A stretch of DNA of 21,523 nt from Actinomycetota bacterium (GCA_009703545.1 WLFX01000004.1:1-21523), one strand, 5' to 3'. Shown: positions 7,602-16,612, numbered from the stretch's first letter. Notes: generated by a model from the sequence alone, not told the origin. Numbers and translations are program-made.

Positions 7602-8777
7602 ATGCACGTGCTCATTTTCTGCGAACAGCACCCCTTCACCCTCGGTGGCGCACAAGTGTCGGTGAATCTGCAAGCCGAGTTTCTCGAGCGCGCAGGGCAC
7701 ACCGTAACCTTCGTTTCGCCAGCGCTACGCAGTGGACCTGTGGATGACAAGCGGTATATCGATTTGCCCTCGTTTGCAGTGCCTACTGTGGCGGAATACA
7801 CGTGGATGTGGCCTCGACAGTCGCATTTGACTCAGATCGCCTATGCCCTCCGAAACCGACCACCGGTTGACATCGTCCATGTTCAATCCGATTTTTGGGG
7901 AGCGGCACTTGGCTACAGATTTGCCCATGAGAACGGAATACCGATCGTACACACGATGCATCACCGCTTAGACGTTGGCGTTGACGGTTCTATCCCGTTT
8001 CCTGGACTCTTTTACGCGATGTTGGGACAGTGGCAGAAGTGGTCACTCGGTTCTCGTTTTGACAAGCGACCACGCAGGGCGTTCGACTATCTGGCGGGGT
8101 ACGCGCATCACGCCGACGTCGTTACGGCGCCATCGGGGCACTTTGCCAGGTTGTTGACGCACAACGACGTCACGTCGCGTCGTAACTCCGAAATCGCGGT
8201 TGTCCCAACGGGAATCAACGATGACGTCCTTGACGCCGTGGCTCACACGCCCCGCATCAAACACGCGACGCCCGTTTATGCGTGGGTTGGGCGCTTCTCG
8301 CCAGAAAAGCGTCTTCTCGAATTTTTAGACGGAGTCGATCGTGCGACCGAGCAATTGTCCGTTGTCATTGCGGGCGGTGGCGCACTGGAAAAGAAGGCAA
8401 AAGCTAGGGCCGGGGAAAATGTGGTGTTCCTCGGAGCGCTGCCATATGACCGTGCGATTGACGTCATCGCCGAGGCCGATTTCCTCGTGCAGTCATCGAA
8501 CGATTTCGAAACCCAAGGAATGACGGTCACCGAGGCGGTCTCGTTGGGAACCCACGTCATCGTTGTCGATGCAGAGATTGCAGGGGACTTGCCGGCAGGC
8601 TCATACACGTTGACGACAGACCTCACCGCCGCGGCAATGGGGCGGGCGTTGGATTCGACAGCGCGTAATCACGTTCCCTCTGCGGGAATGAGAAATTTGG
8701 AACATCTCGTCGAATTTCGTCAGTCCCGACGAACTGAGACGATGTTGGACCTGTACCGACGCGCTATCGCACGGTGA
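7602..8777 (+). CDS. GT4-family glycosyltransferase
   Basis: Second GT-B fold glycosyltransferase in the window, 391 aa. The N-terminus HVLIFCEQHPFTLGGAQVSV (2-21) has the glycine-rich acceptor-domain loop; VDIVHVQSDFWG (89-100) is the usual end of the first Rossmann half. The donor domain has VGRFSPEKRLLEFL (229-242), VVIAGGG (254-260) and the EX7E pair E303/E311 in NDFETQGMTVTEAVSLGTHV. The family acts on phosphatidylinositol mannosides, glycolipids or cell-wall polymers; this one is not close enough to a named enzyme to assign. It shares little sequence with the GT4 at the window start, so it is not a recent duplicate. No Shine-Dalgarno precedes the ATG. A DUF1684 gene follows after 40 bp. 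Confidence 0.87.
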   Translation: MHVLIFCEQHPFTLGGAQVSVNLQAEFLERAGHTVTFVSPALRSGPVDDKRYIDLPSFAVPTVAEYTWMWPRQSHLTQIAYALRNRPPVDIVHVQSDFWGAALGYRFAHENGIPIVHTMHHRLDVGVDGSIPFPGLFYAMLGQWQKWSLGSRFDKRPRRAFDYLAGYAHHADVVTAPSGHFARLLTHNDVTSRRNSEIAVVPTGINDDVLDAVAHTPRIKHATPVYAWVGRFSPEKRLLEFLDGVDRATEQLSVVIAGGGALEKKAKARAGENVVFLGALPYDRAIDVIAEADFLVQSSNDFETQGMTVTEAVSLGTHVIVVDAEIAGDLPAGSYTLTTDLTAAAMGRALDSTARNHVPSAGMRNLEHLVEFRQSRRTETMLDLYRRAIAR

Positions 8778-8817
8778 GCCTCACCAACCCGCACGTTTTA
8801 CTCGGCAGAATTGGGTC

Positions 8818-9621
8818 ATGACTGAGGCGAGCGAACGATTTTCGTTGTTTCATTCGCGCCGTGAAGCGCAGGTCAGAGAGCCATTCGGCAGTCTTGCGCT
8901 GGTCTTGACCCAGTGGATTGATTCCGAACAGACCGTGTGGGGAATCCCCGGAACCTGGGCGCCGAGAGCGGATGGCGGTAAGGGCCTTCAACTCACCTCA
9001 ACTGAGTCTGACGGAATCACGGTGAACGGTCAGGTCGTTGATGGATCAGTTTTGGTCAACGGGCCGGGTGAAGACGCGTCGACGATTCGCTTTTCGGAAA
9101 CACGCAGCGGGACGATCATTGCCGAGGACGGCCTGTATGGGCTGCGCGTCTGGGACGCACAGAGTGAATGGGTCATCAATTATGGCGGAATCGATGCGTA
9201 TGATTACGACGGCGACTGGGTCGTCACCGGTCGGTGGAAGCCGAATCCCGTTGGAACAACCCTCGATGTTGACAAGAAACTTGGGTCGAGCAAAGTGGAA
9301 GTGATTCCCGGTGAAATCGAATTCACGCACGGTGAGCACACGGTATCTCTCGTGACGATTGGCACCGGCAAGGCGTTGCAAATTGTTTTCGCTGACCACA
9401 CAAACGAGTCTGAAACCTATTCGGTCGGACGCTTCCTTTTTGTTGTACCTAACAGCGACGGAACGGTCACGATGGATTTCAACCTCGCGGTGCTGCCGCC
9501 CTGTGCGTTCTCATACAACTTCAATTGCCCGATACCTCCGAAACAGAATCGTTTGCCGTTTCCCGTGAGAGCGGGCGAAAAGAACGTCCTCGCGCGCGAC
9601 GGATCTCTTCTTCATCACTGA
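8818..9621 (+). CDS. DUF1684 domain protein
   Basis: A 267-aa soluble protein of the DUF1684 family, whose function is not established. The family is recognised from the N-terminal FGSLALVLTQWI (23-34) followed by IPGTW, and the conserved C-terminal block SVGRFLFVV (202-210), DGTVTMDFNLA (214-224), PPCAFSYNFNCPIPPKQNRL (227-246) and RAGEK (251-255). Two conserved Cys (229, 237) are kept. No signal peptide or membrane segment is seen. No Shine-Dalgarno precedes the ATG; CAGAAT at 8806-8811 could be a -10 box placed for leaderless transcription. It starts 40 bp after the GT4 stop and may or may not share its transcript. No functional link to the neighbours can be shown. Confidence 0.82.
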   Translation: MTEASERFSLFHSRREAQVREPFGSLALVLTQWIDSEQTVWGIPGTWAPRADGGKGLQLTSTESDGITVNGQVVDGSVLVNGPGEDASTIRFSETRSGTIIAEDGLYGLRVWDAQSEWVINYGGIDAYDYDGDWVVTGRWKPNPVGTTLDVDKKLGSSKVEVIPGEIEFTHGEHTVSLVTIGTGKALQIVFADHTNESETYSVGRFLFVVPNSDGTVTMDFNLAVLPPCAFSYNFNCPIPPKQNRLPFPVRAGEKNVLARDGSLLHH

Positions 9622-9642
9622 TTCCCGTCAGTACCCGGTCGA

Positions 9643-9672
9643 TTGGACTTTTTCTCGCCTCACGCGCATACT
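9643..9672 (+). promoter_or_regulatory. candidate promoter for the DUF3145 gene
   Basis: TTGGAC (9643-9648) and CATACT (9667-9672) are separated by 18 bp and lie in the 107-bp gap after the DUF1684 stop. The start would be near 9680, giving a leader of about 50 nt that carries the strong AGGAGG before the ATG. Confidence 0.4.
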
Positions 9673-9728
9673 TAAGTCTCCATCCGTGGTGCCGTTCGAG
9701 GGGAAGTCGTACGGCTCGAGGAGGATGG

Positions 9729-10241
9729 ATGAACAACGTACACGGAGTGATTCATGTTCACTCGTGCCCAGTTGCGCTCGCACCGCACGTCGCATGGACG
9801 CTCGGACACATTCTGGGGTCAGAAACTCACATCGAATGGGGCGATCAGCCTCGCGAGGAGGGAAGCGTTTGCGCGACTGTGGCCTGGACCGGGCCGAGTG
9901 GGTCTGCCGCTCGATTCGCCTCCGCGCTACGCGGCTGGGATCGCACTCGATTTGAGGTGTGGGAGTCGACCACTAGGAATCGAGATGGGGTGCGGTATGT
10001 CCATACGCCGAGCCTCGGCATATTCTTCACTCTGACAGATGCTGCGGGTAATGCGATGGTTGGTGAAGACAGAGTTCGATACGCCATCGAGATGGCTCGC
10101 GGCGATGCGACCGAACTGGAACACGAGTTGTCACTCGCTCTTGGTGCGGCGTGGGATGAGGAACTCGAACCGTACCGTCGCAGTATGGAGCCACGCATAT
10201 CGGTTAAACGTCAGGTTCGAGCGGGCGCTAGATCGATTTGA
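9729..10241 (+). CDS. DUF3145 domain protein
   Basis: A 170-aa protein of the actinobacterial DUF3145 family, recognised by its start MNNVHGVIHVHSCPVALAPH, then WTLGHILG and the C-terminal ELSLALGAAWDEELEPYRR. Its biochemical role is unknown; genes of this family are commonly found beside the fabD-fabH-acpP-fabF cluster in Micrococcales, which suggests a link to lipid synthesis. The start was set at this ATG because GAGGAGG lies 4 nt upstream and the family sequence begins here; the frame is open further upstream to 9525 but that portion reads like non-coding translation. It converges on fabF and the two coding ends overlap by 14 bp (10228-10241). Confidence 0.85.
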   Translation: MNNVHGVIHVHSCPVALAPHVAWTLGHILGSETHIEWGDQPREEGSVCATVAWTGPSGSAARFASALRGWDRTRFEVWESTTRNRDGVRYVHTPSLGIFFTLTDAAGNAMVGEDRVRYAIEMARGDATELEHELSLALGAAWDEELEPYRRSMEPRISVKRQVRAGARSI

Positions 10242-11457
10242 CGACGATGACAGCGTTGTGGCCACCAAACCCGAACGAGTTACTGATTGCGACGATCGAG
10301 TCCGTTAGTGGGCGAGGTTCAATAACGACATCAAGCGGGATTGCCTCGTCCTGATTGTCGAGGTTGAGGGTCGGCGCGGCAATTTTTTCATACACTGATA
10401 GGACCGTGAACATCGCCTCCAGCGCTCCGGTTCCACCCAGAAGATGTCCGGTGGCCGATTTGGTTGCCGACACCGGGATTTCCTTGACGCGGTCCCCAAA
10501 TACCTTGTGGAGTGCGGTGTATTCCGCGATGTCGCCAACGGGCGTGGACGTCGCGTGAGCGTTGATGTAATTGACGTCAGCCGGGGTCACCCCGGAATTC
10601 GTGAGCGCGTCGAGAACCGCGCGAGCGGCGCCGTTGCCCTCCGGGTCTGGTGCGGTGATGTGATGTGCGTCGGATGACACCGATCCACCCGCAATTTCGG
10701 CGTAAATTTTTGCTCCGCGTGCTTCGGCATGTTCCTTGGTCTCGAGAATCAACACGGCAGCACCCTCGCCGAGGACAAACCCGTCGCGGTCCTTGTCGTA
10801 GGGTCGCGACGCGCGGGCGGGGTCATCATTGCGCGTCGACAGCGCGTGCATCGCCGCGAAAGCAGCGATGGGAAGTGGGTGAATGACCGATTCGGTTCCG
10901 CCGCATATGACGACATCGGCTATGCCAGCGCGAAGGTGGTCGACGGCGTTAGAAATCGACTCGGTGCCGGACGCACACGCTGAAACACACGTTCGAGCAC
11001 CGCCACGCGTTTGCAGGTCCATCGATATTGCCGCGGCTGCCGCATTGGGCATGAGCATCGGGATCGTCATCGGAAGAACCCGACGCGGACCCTTTTCTTT
11101 GAGCACGTCCCACGCGTCGAGAAGCGTGTTGAGGCCACCGATTCCTGTCGCAAAATCGACGAGAACGCGTTCCTTGGGGTCGGTCGGCGCACCCGCATCA
11201 GCCCACGCTTCACGCGCGGCAATAACCGCGAGTTGAGCTGAGGGGTCAAGGCGCTTAATTTCGATCCGCTCAAGAACTTCGGTGGCAGGGACTTTCACTC
11301 GACCGGCAAATTTAACGGGAAGCTCATGCGTCTCAACCCATTCTTCGGTGAGGAGACGGATGCCGCTCTCGCGACGGAGAAGCGCTTCCCACGTGTCGCG
11401 AGCGTTCCCGCCGAGGCACGAGGTTGCGCCGATACCGGTCACAACGATTGTCGTCAT
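10228..11457 (-). CDS. fabF: beta-ketoacyl-ACP synthase II
   Basis: Elongating condensing enzyme of type II fatty-acid synthesis: it joins acyl groups with malonyl-ACP, releasing CO2. The Cys-His-His triad is visible: C161 in VSACASGTESI, H301 in NAHATSTPVGD and H338 in KSATGHLLGGTGALE, with the FGFGGHNA loop near the C-terminus. Length 409 aa is standard. It is the last gene of the minus-strand fab cluster, 72 bp after acpP, with a GC-rich hairpin in the gap. GGAAGAG lies upstream of the ATG. In mycolic-acid bacteria this family is called KasA/KasB; nothing here suggests mycolate specialisation. Confidence 0.96.
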   Translation of the reverse strand: MTTIVVTGIGATSCLGGNARDTWEALLRRESGIRLLTEEWVETHELPVKFAGRVKVPATEVLERIEIKRLDPSAQLAVIAAREAWADAGAPTDPKERVLVDFATGIGGLNTLLDAWDVLKEKGPRRVLPMTIPMLMPNAAAAAISMDLQTRGGARTCVSACASGTESISNAVDHLRAGIADVVICGGTESVIHPLPIAAFAAMHALSTRNDDPARASRPYDKDRDGFVLGEGAAVLILETKEHAEARGAKIYAEIAGGSVSSDAHHITAPDPEGNGAARAVLDALTNSGVTPADVNYINAHATSTPVGDIAEYTALHKVFGDRVKEIPVSATKSATGHLLGGTGALEAMFTVLSVYEKIAAPTLNLDNQDEAIPLDVVIEPRPLTDSIVAISNSFGFGGHNAVIVVKSI

Positions 11458-11496
11458 CTGGTTACTCTTCCGTTTTGTGCTGGAGATGCGTGAATA

Positions 11497-11518
11497 CGGC
11501 GGGGCCTAAACCCCGCCG
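11497..11518 (-). other. perfect GC hairpin between acpP and fabF
   Basis: CGGCGGGG and CCCCGCCG form a perfect 8-bp stem around a 6-base loop. It begins 12 bases after the acpP stop in transcript direction. No U-run follows, so it is not a classical intrinsic terminator; it could be a partial terminator, a pause or an RNA-stability/processing element that sets acpP above fabF. Confidence 0.6.
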
Positions 11519-11529
11519 CATGAATCGTT

Positions 11530-11778
11530 CTAGGACTGTGCCGAAACGATGTAGTTCACGGCGTCATCGACCGTTTTCAGTTCGGAAACCTTGTCGTCAG
11601 GAATCTTGACGTCGAATTGTTCTTCCGCATTCACGACAATCGTCATCATCGAGATCGAGTCGATGTCGAGATCATCCGCGAAGGACTTTCCGAAGACGAC
11701 GCTCTCTACGGGGACGCCCGTCTCGTCGTTGACGAGAGCGGCAAGGCCGGCGAGGACCTCATCTTTGGACTGAGCCAT
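11530..11778 (-). CDS. acpP: acyl carrier protein
   Basis: Small acidic carrier (82 aa) that holds growing acyl chains on a 4'-phosphopantetheine arm. The attachment serine is S41 in ADDLDIDSISMM; the usual DSL is DSI here, a form I believe is seen in other actinobacterial ACPs. The flanking helices (FGKSFADDL before, EEQFDVKIPDDKVSELKTVDDAVNYI after) match AcpP. The Shine-Dalgarno AAGGAG is well placed before the ATG. It lies 60 bp after fabH, and the gap holds a good candidate promoter, as expected for a protein needed in large excess over the enzymes. Confidence 0.96.
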   Translation of the reverse strand: MAQSKDEVLAGLAALVNDETGVPVESVVFGKSFADDLDIDSISMMTIVVNAEEQFDVKIPDDKVSELKTVDDAVNYIVSAQS

Positions 11779-11813
11779 TATTTCTCCTTAGGTGGGTTGG
11801 TATACCGTTCATC

Positions 11814-11842
11814 ATTTTACGGTGTCGGTGCCCTTCTGTTAC
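11814..11842 (-). promoter_or_regulatory. candidate acpP promoter
   Basis: On the minus strand GTAACA (11842-11837, overlapping the fabH stop codon) and TAAAAT (11819-11814) are separated by exactly 17 bp. The start would fall near 11807, giving a leader of roughly 28 nt with AAGGAG before acpP. A short palindrome GGTATACC lies just downstream and could be a protein site. Confidence 0.5.
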
Positions 11843-12846
11843 GGAAGGCGGACAATTTGCGCCGCGTAAACGAGACCGGCGCCAAAACCAATGATGAGCG
11901 CGTAACCACCGCTCAGCTCTGGGTTTTCGGCAAGCACCCGGTGCATCGCAAGTGGAACGGACGCAGCCGAGGTGTTGCCTGTCGTCTCGATATCGCGTGC
12001 GATTACGACGCTGTCAGGCACGTTGAGTTGCTTGGCAAATTCGTTAATAATGCGCATATTGGCCTGGTGGGGAATAAAGGCGGCGAGATCGGCGGCCGTG
12101 ATGCCAGCCGCGTCGAGTGCCTCTTGCGCGACTTTGGCCATTTCCCAGACGGCCCAACGGAACACGGTTTGTCCATCTTGCCGCAGAGTTGGGAACTCGC
12201 CGTCTCGGTCGTCGAACGCCTCACGCGTGGGACGGTCCATACCGACTGCGTCCCATTTGCCACCGTCGGATCCCCAAATAGTCGGTGAGATTCCCACGCT
12301 GTCGGCCGGACCGACGATGACCGCACCGGCGCCGTCGCCCAACAGGAACGAGATGGTTCGATCGGTCGGCTTGGCGTAGTCGCTGAGTTTCTCTGCGCCG
12401 ATGACGAGTACATATTTGGCAGCGCCCGCTCGAACAAGGGCGTCGGCTTGGGCGATTCCGTAACAGAATCCGGCGCACGCAGCCGAGACGTCATAGGCTG
12501 CGGCCGGTGTGGCGCCGATGCGATCGGCAACTAAGGCGGCCATCGATGGTGTCAAAACATTGTTCGAGATCGTCGCGATGATGACGGCCCCAATATCGCT
12601 GGCTGAGATCTTTGCATTCGCGATGGCCTCGTTCGCAGCGCTGGTAGCGAGGTCCGCTGCACTGACGGACGCGCTCGCGCGCGTGCGACTAATGACACCA
12701 GTGCGTTGACGGATCCACTCATCACTTGATTCGATTGGTCCGACGATGTCGTCATTGGGGACGTTGACATCTCCACGAGCCGCTCCGACGGAAACAATGC
12801 GTGTGAAGGGAGACCCCACCGCTTGGTGAAGAGTTGGCTGGGTCAT
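11839..12846 (-). CDS. fabH: beta-ketoacyl-ACP synthase III
   Basis: Starts fatty-acid chains by condensing an acyl-CoA primer with malonyl-ACP. In actinobacteria the primer is often branched (from Val, Leu or Ile), giving iso/anteiso acids. The catalytic triad is seen as C124 in VSAACAGFCYG, H260 in FIPHQAN and N291 in TTGNTSAASVP; length 335 aa is typical. The start is the ATG that overlaps the fabD stop by four bases (12843-12846) and follows GGAGG, indicating translational coupling; the open frame continues to 13017 but that portion is the complement of fabD coding. The stop codon overlaps the -35 of the proposed acpP promoter. Confidence 0.95.
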   Translation of the reverse strand: MTQPTLHQAVGSPFTRIVSVGAARGDVNVPNDDIVGPIESSDEWIRQRTGVISRTRASASVSAADLATSAANEAIANAKISASDIGAVIIATISNNVLTPSMAALVADRIGATPAAAYDVSAACAGFCYGIAQADALVRAGAAKYVLVIGAEKLSDYAKPTDRTISFLLGDGAGAVIVGPADSVGISPTIWGSDGGKWDAVGMDRPTREAFDDRDGEFPTLRQDGQTVFRWAVWEMAKVAQEALDAAGITAADLAAFIPHQANMRIINEFAKQLNVPDSVVIARDIETTGNTSAASVPLAMHRVLAENPELSGGYALIIGFGAGLVYAAQIVRLP

Positions 12847-13757
12847 GATGCCTCCAATAGTTCGATGGCCGCGACGAGGTCGTCGGGGGATTTGACGGCG
12901 ACCGTCGGGATTCCCTTGAGGCCACGTTTCGCGAGACCGACGAGCGCTCCGGCCGGCGCAAGTTCGATAACCCCCGTGACTCCATCGTGCACGAATGCGT
13001 CCATACACAGATCCCAACGGACTGGGCTGCTGACTTGTCCAATGAGAAAATTCATGTAGTCGATACCACTGGACACCCGTGAACCGTCTCGGTTGGTGTA
13101 AATCGCGATTGTTGGGTTGGCCGGCGACACCGTCGAGGCTGCTTCGCGCAGTGTGTCGACCGCTCCCGCCATAAAGGCCGTGTGGAACGCGCCAGCTACC
13201 TGTAAGGGGATGACACGCGTCCCGGGAACGGGTTCTTCAGCCAGCACGGCGAGTGCGCTCAGTTCGCCAGCGACGACAACCTGGCCGCCACCGTTCATGT
13301 TCGCGGCGGTTAGCCCGAGTTCACTAAGTCGTGCTTGTAACACGTCAAGCTCTGCGCCAAGAACAGCGCTCATTCCCGTTGCGACCTTGGACGCTTCGTT
13401 CGCCATTGCTTTGCCACGCACACCAACGAGTCGAATCGCGTCGACGTCGGATAGGACTCCGGCTAGGCACGCAGCGGCGAATTCACCCACCGAGTGACCC
13501 GCGACACCCCCAACCAGATTGCGTCGACCTTCGAAAAGCAGAGCGCCCGTGACAATCGATGCCGCCACGATGAGCGGTTGTGCAATTTCGGTGTCGCGAA
13601 TCGTGTCTGCATCCGAGACCGTCCCGTGGGCAACCAGGTCAACACCGGCGGCCTCTGACAACGTTCCAAGGTGATCGCGGAAACCGTCGATTTCGAGCCA
13701 TGGCTCCAAGAACCCGGGAGTTTGCGAACCTTGGCCGGGCGCAACGACGATAATCAT
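12843..13757 (-). CDS. fabD: malonyl-CoA:ACP transacylase
   Basis: Loads malonyl groups from CoA onto AcpP. GQGSQ (8-12) forms the oxyanion-hole loop, S89 in GHSVGE is the nucleophile, R114 in GVRGKAM binds the malonyl carboxylate and H192 in GAFHTAFM is the base. Length 304 aa is normal. It starts only 9 bp after the aceE stop, with AGGG overlapping that stop as its ribosome site, so it is very probably co-transcribed with aceE. The PucR-type regulator gene found before fabD in Streptomyces coelicolor (fasR) is absent here. Confidence 0.95.
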   Translation of the reverse strand: MIIVVAPGQGSQTPGFLEPWLEIDGFRDHLGTLSEAAGVDLVAHGTVSDADTIRDTEIAQPLIVAASIVTGALLFEGRRNLVGGVAGHSVGEFAAACLAGVLSDVDAIRLVGVRGKAMANEASKVATGMSAVLGAELDVLQARLSELGLTAANMNGGGQVVVAGELSALAVLAEEPVPGTRVIPLQVAGAFHTAFMAGAVDTLREAASTVSPANPTIAIYTNRDGSRVSSGIDYMNFLIGQVSSPVRWDLCMDAFVHDGVTGVIELAPAGALVGLAKRGLKGIPTVAVKSPDDLVAAIELLEAS

Positions 13758-13766
13758 CGGGCTACC

Positions 13767-16493
13767 CTAGGCGTCCCCACCGGTGTTTCCGGTGGTTCCC
13801 GCGGTGACGTCGTCGAGACGGTAACGCTCGAAGGCGTCGATCACAACCGCTCGGTCCACCTCTCCGCGCTGGGCGAGTTGTTGCAAGACGCGAACGACGA
13901 TCGACTGAGTGTCAATTGCGAAGTGACGTCGAGCTGCGGCGCGCGTGTCCGAGAATCCGAAGCCATCACCACCAAGCGTCGCAAAATCAGTCGGTACATA
14001 TGGTCGAATTTGATCGGCTACGGCGTGCATGAAGTCACTCACGGCAATGACTGGTCCGCGTTCATTGCGAAGTTTCTCGGTCACGTACGGAACGCGGGGG
14101 AGTTCCTTCGGGTGTAAGAAGTTGAAACGGTCAGAATCACGACCGTCACGTCGAAGTTCATTCCACGACGTCACTGACCACACGTCAGCTGCGACATTCC
14201 AATCGCTGGCAAGAATCTTTTGAGCCTCGAGCGCCCATGGAACAGAAACGCCACTGGCCAGAATTTGTGCCGGAATCGTACCCTTCGCCGCTGCGCGATA
14301 TTTGTACATGCCGCGCACGAGACCGTCGATATCGATACCGGACGGTTCTGCCGGCTGGAGCATTGGCTCGTTATACACCGTGAGGTAGTAGTACACGTTG
14401 GGGTCTGAGTGGGTGCCGCCGTACATGCGGTCAAGACCGGCCTTGACGATGTGCCCAATCTCGAAAGCGAATGCTGGGTCATAGGCAATGACGGCATCAT
14501 TCGCCGAGGCAATGAGGTGTGAATGTCCATCGGCATGTTGTAAGCCCTCACCCGCAAGTGTGGTTTTGCCGGCGGTCGCCCCGATGATGAAGCCGCGGGC
14601 CATTTGGTCTCCGGCGAGCCACATCTGGTCGCCGGTTCGTTGGAAACCAAACATCGAATAGAGCACATATACGGGAATCATGACTTCGCCCTGTGTCGCA
14701 TACGATGTTCCGGCCGCAACGAATGCGGCCATCGCCCCGGCCTCATTGATTCCGGTGTGGAGAATTTGACCTTCGACACTTTCCTTATAGGCAAGCAACA
14801 GGTCGCGGTCCACCGAGACATAATTCTGTCCGAACGGGTTATAAATCTTTGCGGTGGGGAAATACGAGTCCATTCCAAAGGTGCGTGCTTCGTCAGGGAT
14901 GATCGGCACGAAGCGCTTACCCATGCTCTCGTCGCGAAGAAGGTCTTTCAACAGGCGAGCAAACGCCATCGTCGTCGCAACTTCCTGCTTGCCGCTGCCC
15001 TTCTTAGTCAACTCGTAAAGTTTTGGATTCGGAAGGGCAATCGGTGCGGGCTCATGTCGCCGCTGCGGCAACGCTCCACCTAGCTCACGTCGCTTGTTGA
15101 GCAAATACTGGATGGCTGGGTCATCGGGACCGGGGTGATAGTAGGGTGGTCGGTAGGGGTCCGCTTTCAATTGCGCGTCCGAAATCGGAATGCGCAAGTC
15201 ATCACGGAACGACTTCAGCACATCGAGGGACAACTTCTTCATCTGGTGAACGGCGTTACGACCCTCAAACGACTTTCCTAGGCCGTAACCCTTCACCGTT
15301 TTCGCGAGAATCACGGTCGGCTTGCCCTTGTGGGACAAGGCTTCTGCGTAAGCCGCATAGAGCTTTCGATAGTCGTGTCCACCGCGCTTGAGGGACCAAA
15401 TCTGGTCGTCCGTCCAATCGGCAACCATTGCTGCTGTTCGGGGATCGCGCCCGAAGAAATTCTCGCGGATATAGGCGCCCGATTCGGCTTTGTACGTTTG
15501 GAAATCGCCGTCCGGAGTGGCGTTCATGAGGTCGCGAAGGGCGCCATCGGTGTCGTTGAGAATGAGCGAATCCCACTCGCGTCCCCACACAACCTTGATG
15601 ACATTCCACCCTGCGCCGCGGAAGAACGACTCCAGTTCTTGGATGATTTTTCCATTACCTCGGACGGGGCCGTCGAGTCTCTGAAGATTGCAGTTCACCA
15701 CGAACGTGAGATTGTCGAGGCCGTCATTCGCCGCGAGTTGAAGTGCGCCACGAGATTCAACCTCGTCCATTTCGCCATCACCGAGGAATGCCCACACGTG
15801 CTGATCGGAGCAGTCCTTGATTCCGCGGTTTGTCATGTACTTGTTGAATTGGGCCTGATAGATCGCGTTGATTGGACCGAGGCCCATTGATACCGTCGGG
15901 AACTGCCAGAAATTAGGCATCAGTCGAGGGTGCGGGTACGACGACAAACCACCGGCAAAATGCGACTTTTCCTGACGGAAGCCATCCAGCTGGTCTTCCG
16001 ACAAGCGACCTTCGAGGAAGGCGCGTGCGTACATCCCTGGAGCGGCGTGCCCCTGATAGAAAATTTGGTCACCTCCACCGGGGTGATCTGGTCCGCGGAA
16101 GAAATGATTGTGACCGACTTCGTAAAGCGACGCGCTCGAGGCATACGAACCAATGTGACCACCAACTCCGATACCGGGACGCTGGGCTCTGTGCACCATG
16201 ATTGCGGAGTTCCATCGGATCCACGCTCGGTACTGGCGCTCAATGTCCTCATCGCCCGGAAACGCAACTTCATTCTCGGGAGCAATCGTATTCAGGTAAT
16301 CCGTGGTCGGCACCATGGGAACGCCAAGGTGCAATTCTTTAGAACGCTTCAAGAGTGCGAGCATCAACTCGCGACCGCGTTCGTGACCCTGCGCCGAAAC
16401 GACGTCCGTAAGGGACTCTTGCCATTCGACCGTCTCGTCTGGATTGCTGTCCAACGTTGACGACGAATACGGGTCTTGGTCGTTCACGCTCAT
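13767..16493 (-). CDS. aceE: pyruvate dehydrogenase E1, homodimeric type
   Basis: Thiamine-diphosphate enzyme that decarboxylates pyruvate and acetylates the lipoyl group of E2, feeding acetyl-CoA to the TCA cycle and lipid synthesis. At 908 aa it is the single-chain type of proteobacteria and actinobacteria. The ThDP/Mg motif runs from GDGEMDE (238-244) to VVNCNLQ (265-271). Other family blocks are [20 protein letters not shown] (112-131), [36 protein letters not shown] and [24 protein letters not shown]. The ATG of MSVNDQ is chosen because GGAAG lies 8 nt upstream; a TTG five codons earlier is less likely. In actinobacteria such as Corynebacterium, AceE works in a joint pyruvate/oxoglutarate dehydrogenase complex. 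No E2 or E3 gene is in the window. Confidence 0.97.
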   Translation of the reverse strand: MSVNDQDPYSSSTLDSNPDETVEWQESLTDVVSAQGHERGRELMLALLKRSKELHLGVPMVPTTDYLNTIAPENEVAFPGDEDIERQYRAWIRWNSAIMVHRAQRPGIGVGGHIGSYASSASLYEVGHNHFFRGPDHPGGGDQIFYQGHAAPGMYARAFLEGRLSEDQLDGFRQEKSHFAGGLSSYPHPRLMPNFWQFPTVSMGLGPINAIYQAQFNKYMTNRGIKDCSDQHVWAFLGDGEMDEVESRGALQLAANDGLDNLTFVVNCNLQRLDGPVRGNGKIIQELESFFRGAGWNVIKVVWGREWDSLILNDTDGALRDLMNATPDGDFQTYKAESGAYIRENFFGRDPRTAAMVADWTDDQIWSLKRGGHDYRKLYAAYAEALSHKGKPTVILAKTVKGYGLGKSFEGRNAVHQMKKLSLDVLKSFRDDLRIPISDAQLKADPYRPPYYHPGPDDPAIQYLLNKRRELGGALPQRRHEPAPIALPNPKLYELTKKGSGKQEVATTMAFARLLKDLLRDESMGKRFVPIIPDEARTFGMDSYFPTAKIYNPFGQNYVSVDRDLLLAYKESVEGQILHTGINEAGAMAAFVAAGTSYATQGEVMIPVYVLYSMFGFQRTGDQMWLAGDQMARGFIIGATAGKTTLAGEGLQHADGHSHLIASANDAVIAYDPAFAFEIGHIVKAGLDRMYGGTHSDPNVYYYLTVYNEPMLQPAEPSGIDIDGLVRGMYKYRAAAKGTIPAQILASGVSVPWALEAQKILASDWNVAADVWSVTSWNELRRDGRDSDRFNFLHPKELPRVPYVTEKLRNERGPVIAVSDFMHAVADQIRPYVPTDFATLGGDGFGFSDTRAAARRHFAIDTQSIVVRVLQQLAQRGEVDRAVVIDAFERYRLDDVTAGTTGNTGGDA

Positions 16494-16559
16494 AAATAGA
16501 TCTTCCAATCAAAGGTGGCGAGGAAGTGGCGCTGTCAGGGTTGCGACGACGTCCACCCA

Positions 16560-16588
16560 ATCCTAGACCGCTGTGCGCCACTCGTCGA
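16560..16588 (-). promoter_or_regulatory. candidate aceE promoter
   Basis: On the minus strand TCGACG (16588-16583) and TAGGAT (16565-16560) are spaced by exactly 17 bp. Transcription would start near 16552, leaving a leader of about 60 nt with GGAAG before the ATG. The site lies back to back with the tRNA-Val promoter. Confidence 0.5.
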
Positions 16589-16596
16589 TGTTCCCC

Positions 16597-16602
16597 TATG
16601 AT
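16597..16602 (+). promoter_or_regulatory. candidate -10 of the tRNA-Val promoter
   Basis: TATGAT, a five-of-six match to the -10 consensus, lies 10 bp before the mature tRNA 5' end. No convincing -35 is seen at 17 bp spacing. Confidence 0.5.
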
Positions 16603-16612
16603 TAAACGGTCA

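Noticed and set aside
9525..9728. Upstream extension of the DUF3145 gene
   Set aside because: It overlaps the DUF1684 3' end, is rich in Arg/Ser as expected of out-of-frame translation, and a strong ribosome site marks the shorter start.
12847..13017. Upstream extension of fabH into fabD
   Set aside because: The four-base overlap ATG with GGAGG is the natural start; the extension is an alternative frame of fabD.
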